Source: Bacteroidales bacterium (lineage in GTDB: Bacteria; Bacteroidota; Bacteroidia; Bacteroidales; UBA932). From it: a DNA stretch of 46,717 nucleotides. The translations under genes and the position numbers were made by a program. Below are positions 1 to 7,806 of this stretch, piece by piece. Location of the stretch: assembly GCA_017961345.1 (NCBI GenBank), contig JAGCXP010000036.1, forward strand, positions 1-46,717, read 5' to 3'. The notes beneath the pieces were generated by a model. That model saw nothing but the letters and a program-made list of their open reading frames with translations, was not told where the DNA came from and searched no databases. Each line of letters starts with the position of its first letter. Within the stretch, counting starts at the first letter, position 1.

Positions 1-1
1 G

Positions 2-205
2 GACGAAGAGGGCCGCAAGGCCAAGATGGTGTACGCACTGGCGGCCGACGAGGCTGGTCGGGTGTATGTCTATGGCAGCTGGACGGTAAAATCCCCCAAG
101 GAAGCGTCGCTGCAATACCTCTTCCGTGACTATCCGAACGGCAATATGTTCAAACTGGTACCTCGCGGAGAATTCTTCGCTGTTGTGAACACCAATATCC
201 AATAA
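2..205 (+). CDS. C-terminal end of an unrecognised protein (partial)
   Basis: An open frame enters the window at base 2 and ends at TAA 203-205, giving 67 residues that finish in NTNIQ. The residues are rich in aromatic and charged positions with short strand-like stretches (VYVYGSW, FFAVVN), which would fit a beta-rich domain, but I do not recognise the family. The stop lies only three bases before the ATG of the following GH31 gene, so the two are probably co-transcribed. The codon choice (GGC, CTG, GCC, CGC) matches the neighbours. The start is outside the window and no function is proposed. Confidence 0.6.
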   Translation, partial: DEEGRKAKMVYALAADEAGRVYVYGSWTVKSPKEASLQYLFRDYPNGNMFKLVPRGEFFAVVNTNIQ

Positions 206-208
206 GTT

Positions 209-3200
209 ATGCTTTTCCTTACCGTCCTCCTCTCCTCACTTCTGGCTTCCTATCAGCCTCAGGCCGATCCTGAAGCCACCGTCATCTGCGGGCAGGCCCG
301 CTTCACCGTGCTGACTCCCCGGCTCATCCGTATGGAATGGGAGGAGAACGGTGCCTTTGAAGACCGGGCGTCCCTGGCTGTCATCAACCGGCAGCTGGAG
401 GTTCCTTCCTTCAAAGTGAAACGCTCGCGTAGCGGCGTGAAAATCACGACCGATGCGCTGACCCTCGAGTATAAGGGAAGCGGTCGCTTTACGGACAAGA
501 ACCTGTCCGTCCGTTTCAAGCTGGGCAAAAATAACGTGACCTGGAAGCCCGGTATGGACGACAGCGCCAACCTGATGGGAACGACGCGCACCCTTGACAA
601 ATACGACGGTTTCACCATTCACGGCACCGACGGCCGGCTGACGGTGGATCCCTTCGAGAAAGGCGTCATCTCCCGCGACGGGTGGGCGTTGGTGGACGAA
701 AGCCAGCGCCACCTCTTCGATGAATCGGGCTGGGTTACCAGCCGTCCGGAAGGGGAGCGTCAGGACTGGTATCTCTTTGCATACGGTCACGATTACCTTT
801 CCGCCGTTCGGGATTACACCCGCATCGGTGGCCGCATTCCTTTGCCTCCCAAATACGCGTTCGGTTACTGGTGGAGCCGTTACTGGCTCTACAACGATTT
901 CGAACTGGATGAGTTGACGGACAAGCTTCGCGGTCTGGGTTTTCCCGCCGATGTCTGCATCATCGATATGGACTGGCACGAGACATGGGGTCTTACCCAG
1001 CACAATGCCCCCTTGGATGAAGCAGAGCAGTCGAAAGGCTGGACGGGTTACACCTGGAACCGGAAGCTGTTCCCTTCTCCGGAGCAAACGATGGATATGC
1101 TTCACAGGAAGGGTTTCAAGACATCTCTCAATCTTCATCCCGCTTCCGGCATCCAGACTTTTGAAGACTGCTACGGGCGTTTTGTTCAGGATTATCTTTC
1201 CCGCACGGATGATTACGACGGACCGAAAGATTTCCGCAAGGCTGACGGCACGCCCACCTATGTTCCCTATCGGATGACGCAGAAAGCCTGGGCGGACAGC
1301 TATTTCGAGGCCGTTCTTCACCCGATTGAAAAGCAGGGCGTCGATTTCTGGTGGCTGGACTGGCAGCAGTGGCGCGAAAGCCGCTATGTGGGCGGCCTGA
1401 GCAACACCTTCTGGCTTAACCATACCTTCTTCGAAGATTCTTCCCGGGAAGGAAAACGCCCGATGATCTACCACCGCTGGGGCGGTCTCGGAAGCCACCG
1501 TTATCAGGTGGGATTCAGCGGTGATACGCGGGTTTCCTGGGACGTGCTCTCCTATATGCCCTGGTTTATTTCCACCGCATCCAATGTGGGCTACTGCTAT
1601 TGGGGCCAGGACATCGGCGGACACAACGAGATCCCGGGCATCAACTACACCGAGGCAGAACTCTTCACCCGCTGGGTCCAGGAAGGCGTGTTCACGCCCA
1701 TCTTCAAGACCCACCCTACCCGCAACAAGAACCTGGAACGTCGCTTCTGGATGTTCCCCGAGCAGTTCGACATCCTGAAAGAGGCCGTGCGTCTGCGCTA
1801 CAGTCTCTCGCCCTATGTCTATACGGCGGCCCGTCAGGCCTACGACACGGGTATCGGTCTTTGCCGTCCCCTGTATTATTACTGGCCGGAAGCGGACCAA
1901 GCCTATGCGTATAAGGAGGAATACCTCTTTGGCGACGACATCCTCGCCACCGTCGTCTGTCGTCCCGCCGATCCGCAGACAGGCCTGGCCGAACGCAGGA
2001 TGTGGTTCCCCTCCGGAAGCGACTGGTTTGATATGTCTACCGGCACCCTCTATTCCGGCGGCAGCGAAAAGACGCTGTACTACACCCTGGCGGAGAATCC
2101 CTGGTTCGTCCGTTCTTCCGCGCTGATTCCCATGGCTTCTCCTACGATTCAAAGCCTGCAGGATTATTCCGACGAACTCTACATCCTGGCTGCTCCCGGT
2201 AAAGACGCTTTCGAAACCTGTCTGTATGAAGATGGCGGCGACAACGCCGATTACAATCAGGTATTTGCCAATACCCGCCTGAGCCGCGAAATGACGGCTG
2301 CCGGACTTGTCGTCAGGGTGGGTGTTCGGGAAGGAGAATGGAAGGCCCCTTCGGAGAGCCGTCGTTTGCGGCTGGTCGTTCCGGGATTCGGTTATCCCTC
2401 CGCCGTTCGCGTCAATGGGAAGGAACTTCCCTACAGCCGCTTGGCAAAAGACGGGACTTGGACTTACGACGGCGCCTCGCTTTCCGTGACCGTGTATGCC
2501 GAAGCTTCTGCGGCCGATGTGCCGTGTACCATCGAATGTGACGGAAGCTATGCCTACATTGCCGGTGAAAGCGGCACGCTCAAACGTGCCCGAAGCGATG
2601 CCGAGCCAGTAAAATATGCTCAGAACGCCATCGACAAATATGGTTGGCCCGACGATGTCCGGATGCAGTGGATGGGCGCCGCCAGCCGGATTACTGCCTA
2701 TCCCGACAGCATTGCTTCCATCCTCTCTTCGATGCCCGACTACCAGGGTATCCTGAAAAAGGAAAAGATAGACTTCCCCTGGACGGTTGAAGATCTGGGT
2801 GGCGGTCTGCGGAGCCTCAGTTATGAAGGCAAGGACGCCGTCGCCGGCACCCTCCAGCGAATTCACATCGTGGAACTCAAGCCCGGAGCCGGCAGCGCTT
2901 TGAAGCTCGCGTACTCGAAGGAAGAGATGACGGCAGCCGAATACGGACAGAAGAACGGATTGGAAGCTGTCTTGACCGGAACATTCGGACTTCCCCACAG
3001 TTTTGTAAAGGTGGATGGGGAAACCATATCCGGCATTGATATTGACGACACCAATCCCCGTTGGTGGATGCACGAAGCGGCACTGGCCATCCAGGCGGAC
3101 GGAACGCCGCAGTTCCTTACCTTCGACAATCAGCCGGCCCGGGCCTTGAAGACCTACCCGAATTCGCCCGCGCCTGACTTTTTCTCCTCGGTTCCGATGC

Positions 3201-3526
3201 TTATCTTCGAGGGTTCCCGCTTAATCTGGAGCGAGGCGACCCAAGCCAAGACGAACTTCATTCACGAGCGTTATCCCCGTACCGCCATCGCCCAGCTTTG
3301 GGACGGCACCCTCCTGCTGATTGCCGTTGACGGGAAAGAACCCGGCAAAGCAGACGGCGTGACCTTGCCCGAATTGCAGGACTTCCTCTGCCGCAACTTC
3401 TGGGTACGACACGCCCTCAACCTGGACGGTTCCGCCGCCCTCTACGTTAAAGACAAGGGGAATGTTTGCCTGAAAGGGACCGAACGTCCGCTCAACACCT
3501 TTGTGACCATACAGAAAGTGAAGTAG
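209..3526 (+). CDS. GH31 glycosidase fused to a phosphodiester-glycosidase-like domain
   Basis: This 1105-residue protein begins with a short hydrophobic signal segment (residues 1-15), so it is exported. Residues about 25-750 form a family 31 glycoside hydrolase (alpha-glucosidase or alpha-xylosidase group): a beta-sandwich, then a TIM barrel with WWLDW supplying the nucleophile Asp384 and SGDTR supplying the likely acid/base Asp439. Residues about 880-1105 resemble the NAGPA-type phosphodiester glycosidase domain and align by eye with the separate lipoprotein at 4445-5383: fGlPHsfvkvDG, WW.HE, PRTAiA, DGtLLLiaVDG. The usual DGGGS motif reads DGSAA (from Asp1073), so this domain may be inactive or altered. 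The ATG lies three bases after the preceding stop. The exact sugar specificity cannot be read. The fusion is unusual; the GH31 call is firm, the C-terminal domain fairly firm. Confidence 0.88.
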   Translation: MLFLTVLLSSLLASYQPQADPEATVICGQARFTVLTPRLIRMEWEENGAFEDRASLAVINRQLEVPSFKVKRSRSGVKITTDALTLEYKGSGRFTDKNLSVRFKLGKNNVTWKPGMDDSANLMGTTRTLDKYDGFTIHGTDGRLTVDPFEKGVISRDGWALVDESQRHLFDESGWVTSRPEGERQDWYLFAYGHDYLSAVRDYTRIGGRIPLPPKYAFGYWWSRYWLYNDFELDELTDKLRGLGFPADVCIIDMDWHETWGLTQHNAPLDEAEQSKGWTGYTWNRKLFPSPEQTMDMLHRKGFKTSLNLHPASGIQTFEDCYGRFVQDYLSRTDDYDGPKDFRKADGTPTYVPYRMTQKAWADSYFEAVLHPIEKQGVDFWWLDWQQWRESRYVGGLSNTFWLNHTFFEDSSREGKRPMIYHRWGGLGSHRYQVGFSGDTRVSWDVLSYMPWFISTASNVGYCYWGQDIGGHNEIPGINYTEAELFTRWVQEGVFTPIFKTHPTRNKNLERRFWMFPEQFDILKEAVRLRYSLSPYVYTAARQAYDTGIGLCRPLYYYWPEADQAYAYKEEYLFGDDILATVVCRPADPQTGLAERRMWFPSGSDWFDMSTGTLYSGGSEKTLYYTLAENPWFVRSSALIPMASPTIQSLQDYSDELYILAAPGKDAFETCLYEDGGDNADYNQVFANTRLSREMTAAGLVVRVGVREGEWKAPSESRRLRLVVPGFGYPSAVRVNGKELPYSRLAKDGTWTYDGASLSVTVYAEASAADVPCTIECDGSYAYIAGESGTLKRARSDAEPVKYAQNAIDKYGWPDDVRMQWMGAASRITAYPDSIASILSSMPDYQGILKKEKIDFPWTVEDLGGGLRSLSYEGKDAVAGTLQRIHIVELKPGAGSALKLAYSKEEMTAAEYGQKNGLEAVLTGTFGLPHSFVKVDGETISGIDIDDTNPRWWMHEAALAIQADGTPQFLTFDNQPARALKTYPNSPAPDFFSSVPMLIFEGSRLIWSEATQAKTNFIHERYPRTAIAQLWDGTLLLIAVDGKEPGKADGVTLPELQDFLCRNFWVRHALNLDGSAALYVKDKGNVCLKGTERPLNTFVTIQKVK

Positions 3527-3543
3527 CTGCGGCTACTTCACTT
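3516..3543. terminator. Bidirectional hairpin shared by two convergent genes
   Basis: A perfect 12-bp inverted repeat (3516-3527 and 3532-3543) with loop TGCG contains the stop codons of both convergent genes. The arms therefore encode the last residues of both proteins (KVK and EVK). The hairpin probably serves as a terminator for both strands, although neither side has a long T run. Confidence 0.6.
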
Positions 3544-4417
3544 CTGCAAAAATATCATCGAGGACTTTGGCCAGCCGGTAGCCGGCATTGCGAAGCTGCT
3601 GATAGGCCAGAGCCCTCATTGTATCGGGATAGTAGGAGTCCAGTTCCCTTTCCTTGCGGCTGGCATCCGTCAGGTGATGAGCCGGCCAGGCGGCCTTGGC
3701 ATTGACGCTGGCCCAGTCGAATAGGTCCCCCTTTACAATTTCGGCGATTTCCGCCGGGCTTGCCGTGTCGGCTTCGCTGGCAAAGTCACTGTAATCCCAA
3801 CCTTTTCCCAGGAATTTCCAAATACGGGAATCCCAGAAGGAGTGGATGTTCATCTTCTGCTCGCCGATATAGATGCTGTATTTGCCTCCGGTGGGTGCCT
3901 GGGGGACGTAGAGAATGTGCATGGGACAGTGCATGTCGCCGATCAGGTGCACGACCAGGGAGAGTTCTTTCTCCCGCTCCTCCGGATTCATCGTCGTCAG
4001 GTTCTCCTTGAGGTTGCGGATCAGCCAGTCCAGATCCATAATGGCGTTGCGGATATAGACGTCCCCTTCCCGGTTATGCCGGTACACATTAAAGAGCGAG
4101 TCCACCGTGTAGGAATGGGACCAGGGCTCAAAATTGGTTTCCAGGGCGTCCATTTGGGACTCTTTCCGCCGAAGGACTTCGGGATTGCTGCATTTCCAGC
4201 CGATATCCCGGTACCACTCATAATAATGAACGTCGGGGTAGGAAGATATCTGCACGATATCCGTCCCTTTCAAATACTTTTTCAGGGCCTTTTTGGTTTT
4301 CGAGCTGATGTGGTCCTCAGCAATCTGCGCCACGGCGGAATGGCCGACGGCATTCCAGGCGCTCAGTTGCGCCGAAATGGAAATCAGGAAAACGATAAAC
4401 AGTGCAAATTTTTTCAT
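3533..4417 (-). CDS. S1/P1-type zinc-dependent nuclease, exported
   Basis: The 294-residue product has a signal peptide (MKKFALFIVFLISISAQLSA) and a mature end starting with W-N-A-V-G-H, where the N-terminal Trp and the His are classic zinc ligands of S1/P1 nucleases. Further ligands fit HLIGDMHCPMH and NIHSFWD, and the C-terminal AGYRLAKVL is typical of the family. Such enzymes cut single-stranded DNA/RNA and remove 3'-phosphates, here probably in the periplasm. The start is the ATG at 4417; an upstream in-frame TTG (4435) would only add a non-signal extension. It follows the phosphodiester glycosidase lipoprotein by 27 bases on the same strand, so the two form an operon. This suggests a shared role in scavenging phosphodiester substrates (inference). 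Confidence 0.9.
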   Translation of the reverse strand: MKKFALFIVFLISISAQLSAWNAVGHSAVAQIAEDHISSKTKKALKKYLKGTDIVQISSYPDVHYYEWYRDIGWKCSNPEVLRRKESQMDALETNFEPWSHSYTVDSLFNVYRHNREGDVYIRNAIMDLDWLIRNLKENLTTMNPEEREKELSLVVHLIGDMHCPMHILYVPQAPTGGKYSIYIGEQKMNIHSFWDSRIWKFLGKGWDYSDFASEADTASPAEIAEIVKGDLFDWASVNAKAAWPAHHLTDASRKERELDSYYPDTMRALAYQQLRNAGYRLAKVLDDIFAEVK

Positions 4418-4444
4418 AATAGGATTTATTTGCAAAAATGATGC

Positions 4445-5383
4445 TTATTGAACATTGCGGGTAATCAGGAAAAAAGTCGGGACAGCCCGTTCATGGCTGT
4501 GGTCGAAACGGTAACCCTGGCCGGTATCGCCGGTCCCGTCGCAGGGATAATTGACGATGCCGGTATCGGGCGCTCCGAAGCCTTTGACGAACATCGTGGT
4601 GGAGCCGCCGCCATCCATATTGACCGCAAACTGCGGATGAAAATGCCGAATCAGGAATTGGCGAAGTTCCTCGCAGGTCATTCCGGCGGCTTTGCCCTCC
4701 CAGCGGCCATCGACTGTAATCAGCAGCAGACGGCCATCTTCCATCGTCGCGAGGGCCGTACGGGGATGGCGGTTGAGAACGAGCAGGCGTTTTCCGCCGT
4801 AGTTTTTCCCCGCGGAGGAATCCGTCTTCAGATCCCATTCGGGAAGGCTGTAGTCATCTATCAGGATGGGCGTACTCGAGTAGAGATTCCTCCAGGTCGA
4901 ATTATGATAGACCGGCACGGCCTCCGACGGCCGCCCGTCATAGTTGTAAAAGCCGAAGCTGTGATTTCCGTCAAACCCGACAGCCGTCTCGTGTTTCCAC
5001 CAGTTGGTCTCGCCCGGCTGGGTGTCGATTTCACAGATATTCACCCCATCGATCCGGATATAGGTGTGCGGAACGCCGAAAGAAGCGTTGGTTGCCGCAA
5101 TGACTCCGCGCTCCTTCGCCACCCGGGAGAGAATCTCCTTGTCCGGATAGTAGGCATAGGAGAGGTGAAGATCGCCGCGGGAAAGATCCACCTCGAGCAC
5201 ATTGACAATCTGCATCGCCGCCGTGAGGGAATCAAAGCCTTCATAATTATGCCACACGAGCCCCTCTGCAACCGTCTGACGCACCCACTTGGCCGCCACG
5301 GGCTGCACGTCCGAGGATTTGTCGGACGGCTTGCCGCAAGAGAGCAGCAACAAAAGAGGTAGGAGCAGCGCGCGCGTTTTCAT
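4445..5383 (-). CDS. Phosphodiester glycosidase (NAGPA-like) lipoprotein
   Basis: The 312-residue protein has a lipoprotein signal ending in LLLSC-G (lipobox Cys at about residue 16). The rest matches the phosphodiester glycosidase family (DUF2233, related to the enzyme that uncovers mannose-6-phosphate by removing GlcNAc from a phosphodiester). Visible hallmarks are ATNASFGVPHTYIRIDG, WWKHE, PRTALATMEDGRLLLITVDG and the intact NMDGGGSTTM signature. It would act at the cell surface or in the periplasm on sugars linked through a 1-phosphodiester. The C-terminal domain of the GH31 fusion at 209-3526 is a diverged relative. It is first in an operon with the S1/P1 nuclease, divergent from the TonB-dependent receptor gene, with a good promoter 20 bases upstream. 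The natural substrate is unknown. Confidence 0.85.
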   Translation of the reverse strand: MKTRALLLPLLLLLSCGKPSDKSSDVQPVAAKWVRQTVAEGLVWHNYEGFDSLTAAMQIVNVLEVDLSRGDLHLSYAYYPDKEILSRVAKERGVIAATNASFGVPHTYIRIDGVNICEIDTQPGETNWWKHETAVGFDGNHSFGFYNYDGRPSEAVPVYHNSTWRNLYSSTPILIDDYSLPEWDLKTDSSAGKNYGGKRLLVLNRHPRTALATMEDGRLLLITVDGRWEGKAAGMTCEELRQFLIRHFHPQFAVNMDGGGSTTMFVKGFGAPDTGIVNYPCDGTGDTGQGYRFDHSHERAVPTFFLITRNVQ

Positions 5384-5402
5384 CGTTCAGTACATTGTCT
5401 TT

Positions 5403-5411
5403 GCAAAGATA
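5403..5411 (-). promoter_or_regulatory. -7 promoter box for the phosphodiester glycosidase operon
   Basis: Minus-strand TATCTTTGC matches the Bacteroidota -7 consensus TAnnTTTG and lies 19 bases before the ATG at 5383. No clear TTTG was found at the expected -33 distance. The 179-base divergent region 5384-5562 carries promoters in both directions and an A/T-rich centre. Confidence 0.6.
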
Positions 5412-5538
5412 GCACAATCGCGATACCCCCGTATATTAATAATCGGTAAAACAAAACAAATATTTGATAAAATACGGCATTGAAAGATTTTTTATAAAAC
5501 AGTACCGTTTCTTAATAGTTTCACGCACAGGAGTGGCG

Positions 5539-5547
5539 TAATTTTGC
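5539..5547 (+). promoter_or_regulatory. -7 promoter box for the TonB-dependent receptor
   Basis: TAATTTTGC matches TAnnTTTG and lies 15 bases before the ATG at 5563. A TTTC about 17 bases upstream (5518-5521) could serve as a weak -33 element. Confidence 0.6.
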
Positions 5548-5562
5548 AAAAAATCAAGAACG

Positions 5563-7788
5563 ATGAGAAAATTATTTCTGTTTTTCTGTCTGTCCGCACT
5601 CCTGATGGCCCTTCCCCTTTCGGCGGAAGAGAAAAAAAAGGACACCCGCAACGTGATGCTCAATGCGGAAAGCGCAACGGTTCCCCGCGAAATCAACATC
5701 GGCCTGCCCGAGAGCGGAAACGGCGCCGTTGTCTATGTGGACGGACTCAAACATGCCCAGGGTCTTCCCCGTTCTCAGTTCCACTGGTCGGGCGGTAATG
5801 CCTATGAGCCCATCAGCACCATCGGGCTCATGGAAGCCGTCGTCCGCTGCGGTGAGTTCGGCGTGCTGGTGGACTCCCACACCCGTTTCGGCCGCGACAC
5901 CCTCTCCGGTGCCGTCACGCTCCAGAGTTCCAGCAATGGCCTGATCCGCTTCGACGGTGCCATCAACGGCCGCTTGGCCAAAGTCAAGACCGGATCCTGG
6001 CATTTCTCCCTGGGCGCCTATGTCAACTACGACCCGACGAATGTCAATGCGCCCTCCCGTCTCTTCGTGGACCAGAAACAGATTTATCAGGCATCCCTGA
6101 CCCGGAAATGGAATAACGGGATGTCCCTTTCCGGACTGTACCGCTTCTCCCTCTGCGACGACCGGGTGGACGGCGGTTACAGCGTGGCTCCCTTCGTCTT
6201 CGTAGGAGACGGCAGCATCCGTCAGTACGGCAATTTCCGTCTGGGACGCGACTGCTATATGCCCGCAGATGAAAACGTTCGCTGGATGGACCTTGTCACA
6301 GGAACGATGCAGGAAGGCAACATGGCGAAAATGGACCGTCGGCTTACGCATGACGCCACCCTCAAATGGCAGTGGGAAGACGCCTGGGAAAGCGGTTGGA
6401 AACTGGATGCGTCCTGGCATCTCTGTCACATACAGCCCTCCCGTTACCTGAAAGTCACCCTGGCGGGCATTGACCTGACGACCCCGACCGGAGGATATAC
6501 CCGCCCCGACGGCAGCCCGTTCGAAGGATACATTCAGCAACGGCAGACCCAGGTCGTGGACACCTGGACATCCGACCATGAGCTTTTGTTCACCGCGGAA
6601 AAGAAGTGGAACAAACACCTGCTCAAACTGGGATTGGACCTGGTCTGCGCCCGTCAGTACGATGCCACCTCCTCCTTTATCTTCGCCCATTCGGTGGAGC
6701 CCTCTCCCATCCGGCTTCAGAAAAACGGGGTGAGCAGTTGGAGCCTCAACCGCAACAGCCTCTACCTGGATGCCTGGAAACTGACGGCCGCCATCTATGC
6801 CTTCCATAACTGGGACATTAACGACCGCATCCGCCTGCGGACCGGTGCGCGCATCAACCCCATCTACAACGACGTCAACACCGCTGCCCGGCTGTCCAAC
6901 GAAGAAACGAAGAACGTCCGCGTGGACGGGTTCAACCTGGCCGACCCCAACCTGGCGGAGATTCATCACATCCAAAAACCCGGTCTTAACTATGTCGTCT
7001 CGGAGAATCTCTCCTGGAGAATCGTCAACCGTCTCTTCTTTACGGCCGAAGGCTTCTACTCGATGACCGAAAAGACCTCCACCTATTTCCGGAACGCCAA
7101 GTTGCCTTCCCTCGCGCCCATCGGAAACGCTCTTGTCCGTGCCGGCTTCAACTATGACAACAGCTGGATGGATTGCACCGCCCTTTTCTCCTACATCACC
7201 AGTTGGAACAACGCGGCCACCATCAGCGTCACCAAACAGATCGGCGGCATCAGCGAGACCATCCCCTATACGGCGCAGTACGGCATCGGAACGCTGGGCT
7301 TCACCCTCGACGGCAATTTTCACGTTTCCGGCTTCAACCTCCACGCCCGTCTCACCCTGCAAGACCCGCGATACAAGAATTACGGTAACGTGTTTGAATT
7401 CAGCGACGGTAGCCAGATGGTCATTGACTATAGCGGGAAACTGGTCACGGGTATCTCGCGCCTGATGATCGAATTCGACCCTTCCTACAGTTGGGACTGG
7501 TGCCGCGTCTGGGCGAGCGTTCGCTACAACAGCCGCCAGTATGCCAGCCGCACCAACCTCGCGTATTTCAACGGTCACTTCGAGACCTTCGCCGGTGCCG
7601 ACTTTACCATTGCAAAACACCACAAAATCTCCCTCAACCTGGTCAATGTCCTCTTCCAGACGGGAGCGAAAGGAAGTATCGACATCGCGGACACCATCAC
7701 CGATCCAGCCCAATTGCAAGACCTCGTCATGGCCGGTTCCTATATCCGTCCTTTCACGGCCGAACTGTCCTACACTTGGAAATTTTGA
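5563..7788 (+). CDS. TonB-dependent receptor-like outer-membrane protein without SusD partner
   Basis: The 741-residue protein has a signal peptide (cut near LPLSA-E), a short plug-like segment (about residues 35-135, with VVYVDGLKHAQG, IGLMEAVVR and SGAVTLQSS), and then a long run of alternating aromatic beta strands ending in WKF, the C-terminal aromatic typical of outer-membrane barrels. It lacks the carboxypeptidase-like N-terminal domain and no SusD gene is adjacent, so it is not a standard SusC. It is shorter than most SusC proteins (about 1000 residues). It probably imports a ligand linked to the neighbouring phosphodiester glycosidase, GH31 and hybrid regulator. The sensor gene starts 18 bases after the stop, but with its own promoter. 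The cargo is not known. Confidence 0.8.
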   Translation: MRKLFLFFCLSALLMALPLSAEEKKKDTRNVMLNAESATVPREINIGLPESGNGAVVYVDGLKHAQGLPRSQFHWSGGNAYEPISTIGLMEAVVRCGEFGVLVDSHTRFGRDTLSGAVTLQSSSNGLIRFDGAINGRLAKVKTGSWHFSLGAYVNYDPTNVNAPSRLFVDQKQIYQASLTRKWNNGMSLSGLYRFSLCDDRVDGGYSVAPFVFVGDGSIRQYGNFRLGRDCYMPADENVRWMDLVTGTMQEGNMAKMDRRLTHDATLKWQWEDAWESGWKLDASWHLCHIQPSRYLKVTLAGIDLTTPTGGYTRPDGSPFEGYIQQRQTQVVDTWTSDHELLFTAEKKWNKHLLKLGLDLVCARQYDATSSFIFAHSVEPSPIRLQKNGVSSWSLNRNSLYLDAWKLTAAIYAFHNWDINDRIRLRTGARINPIYNDVNTAARLSNEETKNVRVDGFNLADPNLAEIHHIQKPGLNYVVSENLSWRIVNRLFFTAEGFYSMTEKTSTYFRNAKLPSLAPIGNALVRAGFNYDNSWMDCTALFSYITSWNNAATISVTKQIGGISETIPYTAQYGIGTLGFTLDGNFHVSGFNLHARLTLQDPRYKNYGNVFEFSDGSQMVIDYSGKLVTGISRLMIEFDPSYSWDWCRVWASVRYNSRQYASRTNLAYFNGHFETFAGADFTIAKHHKISLNLVNVLFQTGAKGSIDIADTITDPAQLQDLVMAGSYIRPFTAELSYTWKF

Positions 7789-7789
7789 T

Positions 7790-7798
7790 TATCTTTGC
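7790..7798 (+). promoter_or_regulatory. -7 box directly after the receptor stop; near-leaderless promoter
   Basis: TATCTTTGC begins two bases after the receptor stop codon and ends only eight bases before the ATG at 7807. Since initiation in Bacteroidota falls several bases after the -7 box, the regulator mRNA would have almost no leader. The box also rules out the upstream in-frame TTG at 7795, which lies inside it. Confidence 0.6.
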
Positions 7799-7806
7799 TT
7801 CAGAGA

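Noticed and set aside
236..3073. Long open frame on the minus strand opposite the GH31 fusion
   Set aside because: It is a GC-rich antisense shadow with no family resemblance; the plus strand encodes clear catalytic motifs over the same bases.
5572..7719. 715-codon minus-strand frame opposite the TonB-dependent receptor
   Set aside because: Composition is that of an antisense shadow (Val/Asp/Gly/His-rich), with no start signal; the plus strand has a signal peptide and barrel pattern.
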